Shown here one piece after another: positions 6,889-15,132 of a stretch of DNA of 21,005 nucleotides. Below the pieces are notes generated by a model. That model made no database searches. It was not told the DNA's origin and saw only the letters and a list, made by a program, of their open reading frames with translations. The position numbers and the translations under genes are program-made. Positions within the stretch are counted from its first letter, which is position 1. Each line of letters opens with the position of its first letter. The stretch is from CAYRLZ01 sp964425275 (GTDB lineage: Bacteria > Hydrothermota > Tepidihabitantia > Tepidihabitantales > JBDRVQ01): assembly GCA_964425275.1 (NCBI GenBank), contig CAYRLZ010000053.1:1-21005 (forward strand). Reading direction: 5' to 3'.

Positions 6889-7701
6889 TCAGCGCCGCAA
6901 CCTTTTCATCAACCTCTCCCTCATCTCTTTCACAGAAAAAAGGGTTCGGGCACCAGATTGACCGATACGAAAATATCTCTCGCCGGAATGGTTTGCCCCA
7001 TTATAAAAACCCCTTCCCGCACCTCTTATATTTTCTTTTGCGCCCGGTAGGATTGAAGAACCATCTATCGCCCAGATATTTATCGTCCCCTCTCCCCAAT
7101 TCACTTGGGCACAATCCTTGGGGAAAAGAAAATCTCCGGAATAGGTTAGAGTAGTATCATTAACCGCTGTGTCCAAAGTAAGCCGAAATGACCTCTGAAG
7201 ACCAAGGGTATCAATATAAGAATAACTGAGGTATAAGGAGAAGAAATACCAGGTTGCTTTAACGGCCTTCTGCCAGACAATAAGGAGACTGGAGTCTTTT
7301 TTAAGAACGAAATTGAGTTGTGGTTTTAGGGTCAAGAAATCAGAAGGGACAAAGACTCGAGATGAGGCCTCTCCGTCCGAGTGCTTGATTGTCATTTTAT
7401 ACTCCTGCCCCAGAGTAAACCTTCGGTCCTCGGAATAGAGATAGTAGTGGTAATCAAAATCGGTTATGGGCAGGGTGGTCTCATTAATTTGTGCTTGCGG
7501 AATCATTGAGAAGCCATCTCGGCTATAAAGGTAAATCTCCTTGTAATAAGTCGTGTCCCCCTCTTCGCCCACACTCTTTATCAAGAAAGCGGTGATAAAG
7601 GGTTGCTGCACTTTATGGCAAGAAAGGAAAAAAGGCGAAACTACTGATAATAAATAAGCAAGCGCCGCAAAGAATATCTTTTTTGAACGGTCGTTCATCA
7701 T
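6889..7701 (-). CDS. Predicted outer-surface lipoprotein, paralogue of the adjacent gene
   Basis: 270 residues with N-terminal signal peptide MMNDRSKKIFFAALAYLL and lipobox FLSC (Cys28). The mature part is beta-rich and homologous throughout to the downstream lipoprotein, sharing YYKE(I/M)Y(L/I)Y, DYHY-YL, KHS, VWQKAVKATWYFF (against VWRKANGATWYWL), NIWA-DG--ILPG and SGERYF. It lies 21 nt after dnaN and 10 nt before its paralogue. Two ATGs are adjacent at the start and either could be used; no strong Shine-Dalgarno site is seen. A pair of surface lipoproteins inside a replication/repair operon is unusual and offers no hint to function. Confidence 0.75.
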   Translation of the reverse strand: MMNDRSKKIFFAALAYLLSVVSPFFLSCHKVQQPFITAFLIKSVGEEGDTTYYKEIYLYSRDGFSMIPQAQINETTLPITDFDYHYYLYSEDRRFTLGQEYKMTIKHSDGEASSRVFVPSDFLTLKPQLNFVLKKDSSLLIVWQKAVKATWYFFSLYLSYSYIDTLGLQRSFRLTLDTAVNDTTLTYSGDFLFPKDCAQVNWGEGTINIWAIDGSSILPGAKENIRGAGRGFYNGANHSGERYFRIGQSGARTLFSVKEMRERLMKRLRR

Positions 7702-7722
7702 CTAATATTTCTTAACTCTCTT

Positions 7723-8832
7723 TTACTCCATCCGCATCGGCATAATTAGGAATAGTTTTTCCTTTCGCTCCTCTTCGGCAACGGGTTTAATGACACAGGC
7801 CTGAGAAGGCGAAGTGAATCCTAATTCTACCTCCTCGCTTTCAATATGCCTTAAAATCTCCTGCAAGGAAGTGCCATTGAAGGCAATCTTCATCTTCTCC
7901 CCTTTATAGTGACCTTTAACCACTTCTTTACCAACCCCGAGTTCGGAGGAAACCTCCAGAGAGCAGTCCGGCGTCGTTAAGTTAAAGATTACAATCTTTG
8001 AGGTTGAAGGTGCGAAGACCAATGTTCGGCTCAGGGTCTGGATTAAATCCTCTTTTGGGCAAACGAGAGCGAAGGGATATCCTGTTGGTAGGACCTTTTC
8101 ATAATCAGGATAAGGACCTTCAATGACCCGGGATATAACCCAGTAATCTTCGCCAACAAAACCGACGAGTGCTGAATTTAGGGAGACCTTTATCTTCTCC
8201 TCGGCGGAAAACGGCAGGACATTAAATACCTTAGGGGGAATGATAATTTGAATCTTTTTGATTTTGCCAAAATCGCCTTCTTTTTTGATAAGTGCTAAAC
8301 GGTGCCCATCGGTGGCAACCATCCTTGTCTCTTTCTCCCGGATTTCCCAAAGGATTCCCGAAATCGCCGGTCGACCGGTCTCCTTTGAGATGGCGAAGGC
8401 GGTTGTGGAAAATAAACGACTGAGCAGTGAGGCGGGAAAATAAAAATCCGTCTCCTTGGGCAATTGCGGTAATTCGGGAAATTCCTGAGGGTCTAATAGG
8501 GAAAAACTGTATTCACCTTTACCGGCCTGCATCTTCAAAAGATTATCTTCCGTCTCCAAGGTAATCGTCGGCTCGGTTAATTCCTTTAATATCTCAAGAA
8601 ATTCTCTACCCCGGATAATCAGCTTAGTAGCGGTGATGTCCTTCTCTTCCTCAGGAAAGGCTAAGGTTGTCTGAATTGATACATCCAAATCAGTTGCTAG
8701 GAATGAAATCTTTTTTTGGTCAACTTCTAAAAGGATATTCTGGAGAACCGGAAAATTTGTTCGGGTGGGAATTACGGGAAAAACCATCTCAACTCTTTTC
8801 CGAAATACTTCCCGACCAATCTCAAACTTCAT
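7723..8832 (-). CDS. dnaN: DNA polymerase III beta subunit (sliding clamp)
   Basis: 369 residues, the normal clamp length, starting MKFEIGREVFRKRVEMVFPVIPTRTNFPVLQNILLEV, the recognisable first domain. Later family segments include LATDLDVSIQTTL, FPELPQL, SGILWEIREKETRMVATDGHRLALIKK (domain 2) and the C-terminal VIKPV...LFLIMPMRME, where MPMR is the conserved C-terminal strand next to the peptide-binding pocket. The protein forms the ring that tethers polymerase and repair enzymes to DNA. The ATG has a strong AAGGAGG site 4 nt away (8837-8843). It heads an apparent eight-gene operon ending at acpS. Confidence 0.97.
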   Translation of the reverse strand: MKFEIGREVFRKRVEMVFPVIPTRTNFPVLQNILLEVDQKKISFLATDLDVSIQTTLAFPEEEKDITATKLIIRGREFLEILKELTEPTITLETEDNLLKMQAGKGEYSFSLLDPQEFPELPQLPKETDFYFPASLLSRLFSTTAFAISKETGRPAISGILWEIREKETRMVATDGHRLALIKKEGDFGKIKKIQIIIPPKVFNVLPFSAEEKIKVSLNSALVGFVGEDYWVISRVIEGPYPDYEKVLPTGYPFALVCPKEDLIQTLSRTLVFAPSTSKIVIFNLTTPDCSLEVSSELGVGKEVVKGHYKGEKMKIAFNGTSLQEILRHIESEEVELGFTSPSQACVIKPVAEEERKEKLFLIMPMRME

Positions 8833-8836
8833 AATC

Positions 8837-8843
8837 CCTCCTT
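8837..8843 (-). promoter_or_regulatory. Strong Shine-Dalgarno site of dnaN
   Basis: AAGGAGG on the minus strand, 4 nt from the ATG. It is notable because several other operon-head genes here have no such site and appear leaderless, so both initiation modes coexist. Confidence 0.8.
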
Positions 8844-8907
8844 TTTCATCTGACGGAGATTCTTGACCATAAGGTTAAAACTCGGTAACATTTCAGTATA
8901 TCTCATA

Positions 8908-8935
8908 AGTCTAATAAAAAGGTAAAAGAAGTCAA
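8908..8935 (-). promoter_or_regulatory. Candidate promoter for the dnaN operon
   Basis: TTGACT (8935-8930), a 16-nt spacer and TAGACT (8913-8908) on the minus strand, about 75 nt upstream of the dnaN ATG and downstream of tRNA-Ala. A nearby TATACT (8900-8895) is an alternative -10 without a good -35. Cotranscription with the tRNA is also possible. Confidence 0.35.
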
Positions 8936-8953
8936 ATTATTAGCGATCATTGA

Positions 8954-9026
8954 TGGAGGTGAGCGGATTCGAACCGCCGACCTTCTGCTTGCAAAGCAGA
9001 TGCTCTCCCAATTGAGCTACACCCCC
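8954..9026 (-). tRNA. tRNA-Ala (anticodon UGC)
   Basis: 73 nt without an encoded CCA. The acceptor stem is GGGGGTG paired with CACCTCC (one G-T wobble), with discriminator A at 8954. The D arm contains TAGCTCAATTGGGAGAGC. The anticodon stem CTGCT/AGCAG closes the loop TTGCAAA, giving anticodon TGC. The T arm has the standard GGTTCGAATCC. The genomic bases after the discriminator are TCA, so CCA must be added by tRNA nucleotidyltransferase. Confidence 0.95.
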
Positions 9027-9071
9027 AAACATTTTTCTTATAATTTTAATACAAAATAAGAAAAAATCAAT

Positions 9072-9087
9072 AGCCGGTAAACCGGCT
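9072..9087. promoter_or_regulatory. Perfect 16-nt dyad between the divergent tRNA-Ala and addB units
   Basis: AGCCGGT-AA-ACCGGCT is a perfect inverted repeat. It is flanked on the right by TTGATT (9087-9092), the -35 box of addB, and on the left by AATCAA (9065-9070), the same hexamer facing the tRNA gene. This placement suits an operator. A terminator is unlikely because both flanking units start here and no transcription converges on it. Confidence 0.5.
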
Positions 9088-9122
9088 TGATTTTCTAAAA
9101 GTTTCGGTTTATATATAAAAAT
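9087..9122 (+). promoter_or_regulatory. Sigma70-type promoter of addB-addA, apparently leaderless
   Basis: TTGATT (9087-9092), a 17-nt spacer, TATATA (9110-9115), then 7 nt (TAAAAAT) and the addB ATG at 9123. There is no Shine-Dalgarno sequence. The geometry equals that of the promoter at 2239-2273. Confidence 0.65.
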
Positions 9123-11882
9123 ATGAAAGAAGTATATTGCGTCCCTTTCGGAAAGGAAACGGCCACCGAGATTTTATTCCAGAAGGCACTTTCTCTTTTA
9201 CCAAAACCATCGTCTTATTCAATCTTATATATCGCGCCGACGCCCCGTAAGGCAAAAGAGGCCACCAAGATATTCACCAATCTTCAGGAAAAGAAGGCAT
9301 TCATCCCTCCTCGTTTTTTAACCTTAAAGCAGTTGGCCCGGGAGATATACTTCTCTTTTGGGGAAAAGATTTTTCTCCCGGATTACCTCAAACCGGTCTT
9401 TATCTCCTTTTTGTCCCGAGAAAGGCTACCCCTAAGTTATTCCTATCACATCAGCAATTTACTAAAAGACCTTAAACAATCGCGCCTCTTAGAAAATTGG
9501 GTTGAGACAAAAAATTTGGTGAGGGAAAGTTTTGCTCCCTTTCCCGATGAGCAACAGCGGATTGAGAAGATACTGGAAATAATTGAGCGATACCAAATCG
9601 CTTTGTCGGAAAAGGGATTGATTGATTCGGAGGACTTAGTAAAAGAGGCAACCCAAAGATTAGAAAAAGAGAAAAGGCCACCGAAAGGGATACTGATTAT
9701 TGATGGTTTTATGGACTTGACCAAATTGGAGGAGTTCTTCCTCGCTACACTCATTAAGAAATTTAAGAATGTCTTAGCTCTTGCCTACTTTGACCCCGCC
9801 TTTCCTCAGTTATATTCTTTACCAAAAGAATTTCTGGACTTTCTGCAAAACGAAGATTTTACTGTTGTCAATCTACCCGGCGACCGACCTCCCCGGACCA
9901 CCGACCATGGTTTTTATGTGTTTCCATCCCGGGAAGAAGAGATTGAAGGAATTGCCCGGATAATTAAAAAATCCCATATTGAAGGGAGACTAACTATTTC
10001 TAAAACGATTGTTACCTTTCCCGACCTCTCCCTCTATGCACCAATTGTGGAAAGGGTATTCACCAAGTTTGGAATTCCTTTTACCATTTACCCCCAACGT
10101 TCGCTTGCCGCTTCACCAATTATCATCCCGGTAATCTCTCTTTTACAAGCCGTTCGGGACGATTATCCCCGGGTGCCAACGACAACCTGTCTCACCTCCC
10201 CCTTCTTTACTAAAATTAGTGAAAAGACCAAAGAATTCGTCTCCTTCTATTCGAAAAAAGCCGGGATTATCAAAGGGATTGACAATTGGAAGAGTTTGGC
10301 AAAAACCATTCACTCTTTCGTTTTGGATGAGAGAGGCAAGAAGAAACCGCCGGCGAGTATCTTTCGCATCCAACGCGATATAAATTTCTTCCTCTCCGTC
10401 ACCCAAACCTTAAAAAAAGAAAAGGGCAAACTCTCCGGTTATCTAAAAGAATTGGAAGCAAGTTTGGAAAAGTTAGGTTGGATGCCGCCGACTTTTGATT
10501 ACTCGGAAGAAGAATCTCCACCTTCGGTGCCCTTAACCGAGTTTTTAGAAGACAAGCGGGAGTTTCTTTCTCTCTTACAAAATTTATCTTACCTTGGAGA
10601 AATGGAATGTTCCTTCTCGGAATTTGTTGAAGTACTTGAGACCAGTTTGCGCTATAATCCAATAATGCCGGAAAGAGAAGAAAGGGGGGTGAAGGTCTTA
10701 GGCCTATTGGAAACTCGGGGGCTTTATTGTCAAGACATCTTCTTCGGTGGGCTTTGCGAATCTTCGCTTCCTTCACCCTTACAACGGGACCCTTTTTTAT
10801 CGGATGGGTTAAGAAAAAAATTAGGTCTCTTACATTTAGACCGTCATCAAGGGTGGCAAAAACTCCATTTCTACCGCGTATTAAATACCTCAAAAAATGA
10901 ACCTTTTCTCTCTTACCCCCGGCAAGAAGGCGACCACCTACTTCTACCGTCCCCCTTCTTAGAAGGAAATCCACTCACCCTAATTAAAGAAGATATAATC
11001 TTTACCAATGAGGGAAAACAAGTCTTAGAGGGCCGGCAGGCAAAAGAGGTTATTGATTTACCTTTCTTAAAACCAATAGACTTTTCTTCCGATTCCCGGA
11101 TAAAGAAGATGTTGAGGAAAAGACTTCATTCCTATATTCATGTTACCGATTTGGAAAAAATTAGAAGATGCCCTTACATCTTTTATTTAGAAAATGTCTT
11201 AGGATTAGAGATAACCGAAGAGACCAGTTTTGAGATTGAAGCCCGGGAGTGGGGGGAATTGGTGCACGAAGTTTTGGAAAAACTTTATGCCGACGGTGAA
11301 ATCCCTCTGGCAGAAATTCCGAAAAGAATAGAAAATATCCTTAATGCCCTCTTGGCCGAAAAACATCTCCCCCCTTTCTGGAAGGATTGCGCCAAAAGGA
11401 TATTTGAAAAATTATTGCCTGATTTTATTGAGGAGGAAAAAAATTTACGGGAAAAAGGGTTTCACCCTTACAAGACCGAAGTAAAAATTAAAGATAAGTT
11501 CTTGCCTGGTCTTTTTATCTATGGGAAGGTTGACCGAATTGACCAGCAGGGGAATTTTTATCTCATTTTAGATTATAAGACCGGCGGTCAGCAAATCTTT
11601 CCCAAGGATATTGCCCACGGAAGTCATCTCCAACTTCCCCTCTATTCCTATCTTTTAAGAAAACAATCGCTACCAATTTGTGGTTTTGGTATCTATTCGC
11701 TGAGAGAGAGGAAAGTGAAGTGGTTAGCCAAGACCGAAGAAGAAGCAAAAGCTGCCGAAGCGTTGGCATTTAATTTTGGGCGGGATAGCATTTTAATGGC
11801 ACTCAAAGGTCATTTTCCTTCTACCCCATCAAATAAGGACAATTGTCAAAATTGTCATTATAAATTTCTATGTCGGATATAG
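9123..11882 (+). CDS. addB: AddB-like helicase-nuclease subunit with Fe-S-type nuclease domain
   Basis: 919 residues. The N-terminal part is helicase-fold-like (YIAPTPRKAKEAT, PPRFLTLKQLAREI, ILIIDGFMDLT) but I see no Walker A GxxGxGKT, so ATPase activity is doubtful. The central region has VKVLGLLETRGLYCQDIFFGGLCESSLP, equivalent to the late helicase motifs. The C-terminal PD-(D/E)XK nuclease shows WGELVHEVLEKLY, GKVDRIDQQGNFYLILDYKTGG and a downstream HLQLPLYSYLL. Cysteines 683, 908, 911 and 917 form C-Xn-C-X2-C-X5-C, the AddB 4Fe-4S pattern. With AddA it would resect double-strand breaks and load recombinase. It overlaps addA by 13 nt. A GC-rich in-frame patch (about residues 250-263) may be an insertion. 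Confidence 0.85.
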   Translation: MKEVYCVPFGKETATEILFQKALSLLPKPSSYSILYIAPTPRKAKEATKIFTNLQEKKAFIPPRFLTLKQLAREIYFSFGEKIFLPDYLKPVFISFLSRERLPLSYSYHISNLLKDLKQSRLLENWVETKNLVRESFAPFPDEQQRIEKILEIIERYQIALSEKGLIDSEDLVKEATQRLEKEKRPPKGILIIDGFMDLTKLEEFFLATLIKKFKNVLALAYFDPAFPQLYSLPKEFLDFLQNEDFTVVNLPGDRPPRTTDHGFYVFPSREEEIEGIARIIKKSHIEGRLTISKTIVTFPDLSLYAPIVERVFTKFGIPFTIYPQRSLAASPIIIPVISLLQAVRDDYPRVPTTTCLTSPFFTKISEKTKEFVSFYSKKAGIIKGIDNWKSLAKTIHSFVLDERGKKKPPASIFRIQRDINFFLSVTQTLKKEKGKLSGYLKELEASLEKLGWMPPTFDYSEEESPPSVPLTEFLEDKREFLSLLQNLSYLGEMECSFSEFVEVLETSLRYNPIMPEREERGVKVLGLLETRGLYCQDIFFGGLCESSLPSPLQRDPFLSDGLRKKLGLLHLDRHQGWQKLHFYRVLNTSKNEPFLSYPRQEGDHLLLPSPFLEGNPLTLIKEDIIFTNEGKQVLEGRQAKEVIDLPFLKPIDFSSDSRIKKMLRKRLHSYIHVTDLEKIRRCPYIFYLENVLGLEITEETSFEIEAREWGELVHEVLEKLYADGEIPLAEIPKRIENILNALLAEKHLPPFWKDCAKRIFEKLLPDFIEEEKNLREKGFHPYKTEVKIKDKFLPGLFIYGKVDRIDQQGNFYLILDYKTGGQQIFPKDIAHGSHLQLPLYSYLLRKQSLPICGFGIYSLRERKVKWLAKTEEEAKAAEALAFNFGRDSILMALKGHFPSTPSNKDNCQNCHYKFLCRI

Positions 11883-14800
11883 TCAGTCATCAACCAGAGA
11901 CCAAAATGAAAAGCCCGGAAGAGTTAATTACCACCCTGGTCCTTTCCCCGGCTGGGTCGGGTAAGACCGAAAGATTAGCCCGGCGCTATATCGCTTTATT
12001 AAAAGCCGGGGTGGAACCAGAAAGAATCTTAACGATTACCTTTACCGATAAGGCGGCCGCCGAGATGAAAGAAAGGATATTTCGCATTCTCAAAAAGGAA
12101 GACCCAGAACTGGAAAAGAAGTTAAAAGACAAAATCTTAAAACTCCGTATCTCCACGATTGACTCCTTTTGTTTTTCTCTCCTGAAGACCTTCTACTTTT
12201 TTCTTCGGTTGCCGCCTGATTTGGAGGTGAGCACCGAAACGGAAATCCTCTGGAATCTCTCTTCCTATGATACGCTGATGCGTATTGCCGGTGAGCAAAA
12301 TTCGCCCGATTACCATCTTCTCTTAGAGTTAATTTCCGATAAAGGATTTCGGGGTTGGACCGTCCTCTACGACCTCTTCACAAAACTCTTCCGAGAAAGA
12401 CTCTCTTGTCTTCGGGTAAAGGAATGGGGAGTAGATGAAGAGTTAATTAAAAGCCTAATGCCTTCTAATCCTTCGGTATATGCATCAATCCTCGGCGAAG
12501 ATTATCTTAATTGCTTCCCCAAAAATAATACCGCCGAAGAAATTGAAAGGGCGTTTTTGACCTTAGAAAAATCCAAGGGGAAGTTCTTAACCACCAAGGG
12601 GGAGAAGCGAAAGATAAAAGGTCAAGGCGATTTGGACGACCTCTTGGCCGGACTGAAAGAATATTACTATCACTTAGCCAAGGTCTATTATACCGAATAT
12701 TTTAAGAAGGTCTTCTCACTCTTTACCCGCCGATTTTTAGCTGATTATTCTTCAAAAAAATATGAAAAGGGGGTTGTTGATTTCCACGATTTGGAATTTC
12801 ATACTTATCGCCTTTTAACCGAGTTTGAGGGATGGGAGAATATCCTCTATCTCTTTGATGCCCATACCGACCATATCTTAGTTGATGAATTCCAAGATAC
12901 CTCTTTCCTCCAATGGGCAATCATTGATAAATTGAGCGAGGAATGGCGAAGTGGTTGGGGGGCAAAGCGCGCGAAAAATATTGAACCAACCCTTTTCTTA
13001 GTCGGAGACGATAAGCAGTCAATTTATCTCTTTCGCAATGCCCAATCGGAGATATTTCTGCGGGCGAAAGATAAACTTGAGGGTTTTTTAAAAGACCGAT
13101 TCCGATTTGAGACGGTGCGGGATAATTACCGCAGTCTATCGTCAATTATTGATTTCACCAATTACTTTTTCTCTCAACTTTTCACCGGTGATCAGAATCA
13201 ACCACCCTTCATTACGCGCTATTCAGAATTTGCCGGAAAGAGGAAAAATCCCGCCCCGGGTAAGGTAGAGATAATCGTTTCGCCGGGGACAGACCGAATA
13301 GAAGAAAGGAGGAAATTAGAAGCCAAGATTATTTGTCAAAGGATTAAGAGCCTACTCGGTGAAGAGATTGTCTTTGATCAAGAGGAGCGGCCGCTAAAAG
13401 CCCGATATGAACATTTTGCCCTTCTCTTGCGTCGGCGGACCCATCTGGCGATTTATGAAAAGGCGTTTTTGGCCGCTGACATCCCTTATTTAGTCGTCAA
13501 AGGGATTGGTTTTTATGAAGAGCCGGAGATACAAATCCTCTTGGCCCTGATTAACTTTTTCGCTGAGCCGACCGATGATTTTAGTCTTTACTGTCTCTTG
13601 AAATCGCTCTTCGGTTTAGCGGAAGGCGAAATTTTCCTCATCGCCTCCCAACCCGGCGAAAGTCTGTGGAACAAAGTTCTTCGTTACCGAAAAGATGTTG
13701 CCGAAAAGATTTCCCTTTATCTCAATAAAGTAAATAAAGTTCCGACTTCTTTAATCATTGAAGAGGTGCTCACTCAAGAAGGTGGCTGGCGCATCTTCGC
13801 TGCCCATCAGCGCTATTACAACATAAAGAAATTCATCCGCATTATTGAAAATCTGGAGTGGGCGGGAAAAGGGCTCTTAGAAATAAAAGACTACTTTGAG
13901 CGGGCAAAGGAAAACAAGGATGAGCCAAAAGCCGATGTGTTTACCGAAGGGATCGATGCGGTTCGGATTATGACAATTCATGCCGCCAAGGGGTTAGAAT
14001 TCCCGATTGTCTTCTGTGCCGGATTGGATGAAGAACTCATCCCAATAAAAAAGACAAACGATTTCATTCTGGAAGAGAAGGATGAAGCCACGGTTTCTTT
14101 AATCTATCTCCCCGATAAAAATCTCCAACGGACAGAAAAGAGTTTTCAAGAAATGGCAATAAAGATGATTGAAGAAGAAAAACGGGTCTTTTATGTCGCC
14201 TGCACCCGGGCGAGAGACTATCTTATCCTCTCCGGCATATTCCCCAATAAATTGAAGAGCTCCCGACTCCGATGGCTTTCCGAGATATTAAAGATTGAAT
14301 TGAAGGATGATAAGGTCTTTTCACCAATAAACCTGCCGGGAGTAGAATTTCTCTCCGGAAAAGATTGCGCCGACTTATGGGAAGAGAAGATAAAAAAAGA
14401 AACGGCGAAAATTGAAAAAGAAGAAAAAATTTCTCCCGTTCCTAAATATCTCCTCGGTGACTTAAAAGAGGAAGAAAAGATACTGCAACCGGTGACCAAG
14501 GAGACAAACGAAGATTTACGGCGACACGGTGAAGGGGCGATTATCTTTGGCGAGGTGATGCATAAGATTTTAGAAAGAATCGCCCGGGGTGAGTTACCGG
14601 GGCAACTAGAGGCAATTCTAAAAGAAGCCGCCCGCCTCTTTCGCTTGATGGGAATCCCGCGCGACGAAATAAAAACTTATCAGAAAGAAGTTCTGCAACA
14701 CTGGGAAAATATGACCAAGAAAGAATTGGCGGAAATAATCTTACCCCAATCAAACAGTTTTGCCGAACTACCATTTATCTATTCTTCCGATAATATTATC

Positions 14801-15025
14801 TACCAAGGGAGAATTGACCGAGTAATAATTAAAGGGGACGAGGTCTTGGTCTATGATTATAAGACCTATCCGATAAACGAAGAAGAGATTCCTTTCCTTT
14901 TAGATTTTTATCACCAAAGTCAGATGGCCATTTATTTAAAAGCGGTTTCCGAAATTTTTCCCGGGAAAAAGGTCAAAGGTTATTTAATCTTCACCGCCCA
15001 CGGTGCCATTTATCCCTTAGGATAA
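11870..15025 (+). CDS. addA: AddA-like UvrD-family helicase with C-terminal nuclease
   Basis: 1051 residues. Superfamily 1A helicase motifs are intact: Walker A PAGSGKT (27-33), ITFTDKAAAEMKER (Ia), LVDEFQDT (around 337-344, Walker B), FLVGDDKQSIYLFR (III), RIMTIHAAKGLEFPIVF (V) and RVFYVACTRARDYLI (VI, near 778). The C-terminal RecB-type nuclease shows FGEVMHKILERI, then YQGRIDRV and VYDYKTY (Asp996-Lys998), followed by a Q-x3-Y element (QMAIYLKAV). It pairs with AddB for break resection in the nucleoid. The start overlaps the end of addB by 13 nt and lacks an SD site; Met13 is an alternative start. It is shorter than the roughly 1200 residues of the Bacillus protein but no motif is missing. 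Confidence 0.9.
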   Translation: MSDIVSHQPETKMKSPEELITTLVLSPAGSGKTERLARRYIALLKAGVEPERILTITFTDKAAAEMKERIFRILKKEDPELEKKLKDKILKLRISTIDSFCFSLLKTFYFFLRLPPDLEVSTETEILWNLSSYDTLMRIAGEQNSPDYHLLLELISDKGFRGWTVLYDLFTKLFRERLSCLRVKEWGVDEELIKSLMPSNPSVYASILGEDYLNCFPKNNTAEEIERAFLTLEKSKGKFLTTKGEKRKIKGQGDLDDLLAGLKEYYYHLAKVYYTEYFKKVFSLFTRRFLADYSSKKYEKGVVDFHDLEFHTYRLLTEFEGWENILYLFDAHTDHILVDEFQDTSFLQWAIIDKLSEEWRSGWGAKRAKNIEPTLFLVGDDKQSIYLFRNAQSEIFLRAKDKLEGFLKDRFRFETVRDNYRSLSSIIDFTNYFFSQLFTGDQNQPPFITRYSEFAGKRKNPAPGKVEIIVSPGTDRIEERRKLEAKIICQRIKSLLGEEIVFDQEERPLKARYEHFALLLRRRTHLAIYEKAFLAADIPYLVVKGIGFYEEPEIQILLALINFFAEPTDDFSLYCLLKSLFGLAEGEIFLIASQPGESLWNKVLRYRKDVAEKISLYLNKVNKVPTSLIIEEVLTQEGGWRIFAAHQRYYNIKKFIRIIENLEWAGKGLLEIKDYFERAKENKDEPKADVFTEGIDAVRIMTIHAAKGLEFPIVFCAGLDEELIPIKKTNDFILEEKDEATVSLIYLPDKNLQRTEKSFQEMAIKMIEEEKRVFYVACTRARDYLILSGIFPNKLKSSRLRWLSEILKIELKDDKVFSPINLPGVEFLSGKDCADLWEEKIKKETAKIEKEEKISPVPKYLLGDLKEEEKILQPVTKETNEDLRRHGEGAIIFGEVMHKILERIARGELPGQLEAILKEAARLFRLMGIPRDEIKTYQKEVLQHWENMTKKELAEIILPQSNSFAELPFIYSSDNIIYQGRIDRVIIKGDEVLVYDYKTYPINEEEIPFLLDFYHQSQMAIYLKAVSEIFPGKKVKGYLIFTAHGAIYPLG

Positions 15026-15098
15026 AGTGCGCCCCCGGAATTGGTGATTACGATTTTCTCTTCCCCTTTATATTTTCTTATCCCCGGGAGGGCGGTGC

Positions 15099-15132
15099 TT
15101 GACTAATAACAAGAGTTTAATTATATTCCAAT
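15099..15132 (+). promoter_or_regulatory. Sigma70-type promoter of the ybbR-like gene, apparently leaderless
   Basis: TTGACT (15099-15104), a 17-nt spacer and TATATT (15122-15127), followed by only 5 nt (CCAAT) and the ATG at 15133. No Shine-Dalgarno site is present. A transcript starting in the normal window would begin at or within the start codon. Confidence 0.6.

Noticed and set aside
10399..10974. Minus-strand 191-codon frame
   Set aside because: It lies wholly antisense to addB, whose nuclease/helicase motifs are clear, and the product has no recognisable features.
15030..15094. GC-rich complementary arms (CGCCC-CCGG with CCGG-GA-GGGCG) between addA and the ybbR-like promoter
   Set aside because: The arms are 45 nt apart with a bulge and no T-tract, so a terminator or riboswitch claim is not supported; chance pairing of GC-rich patches is likely.
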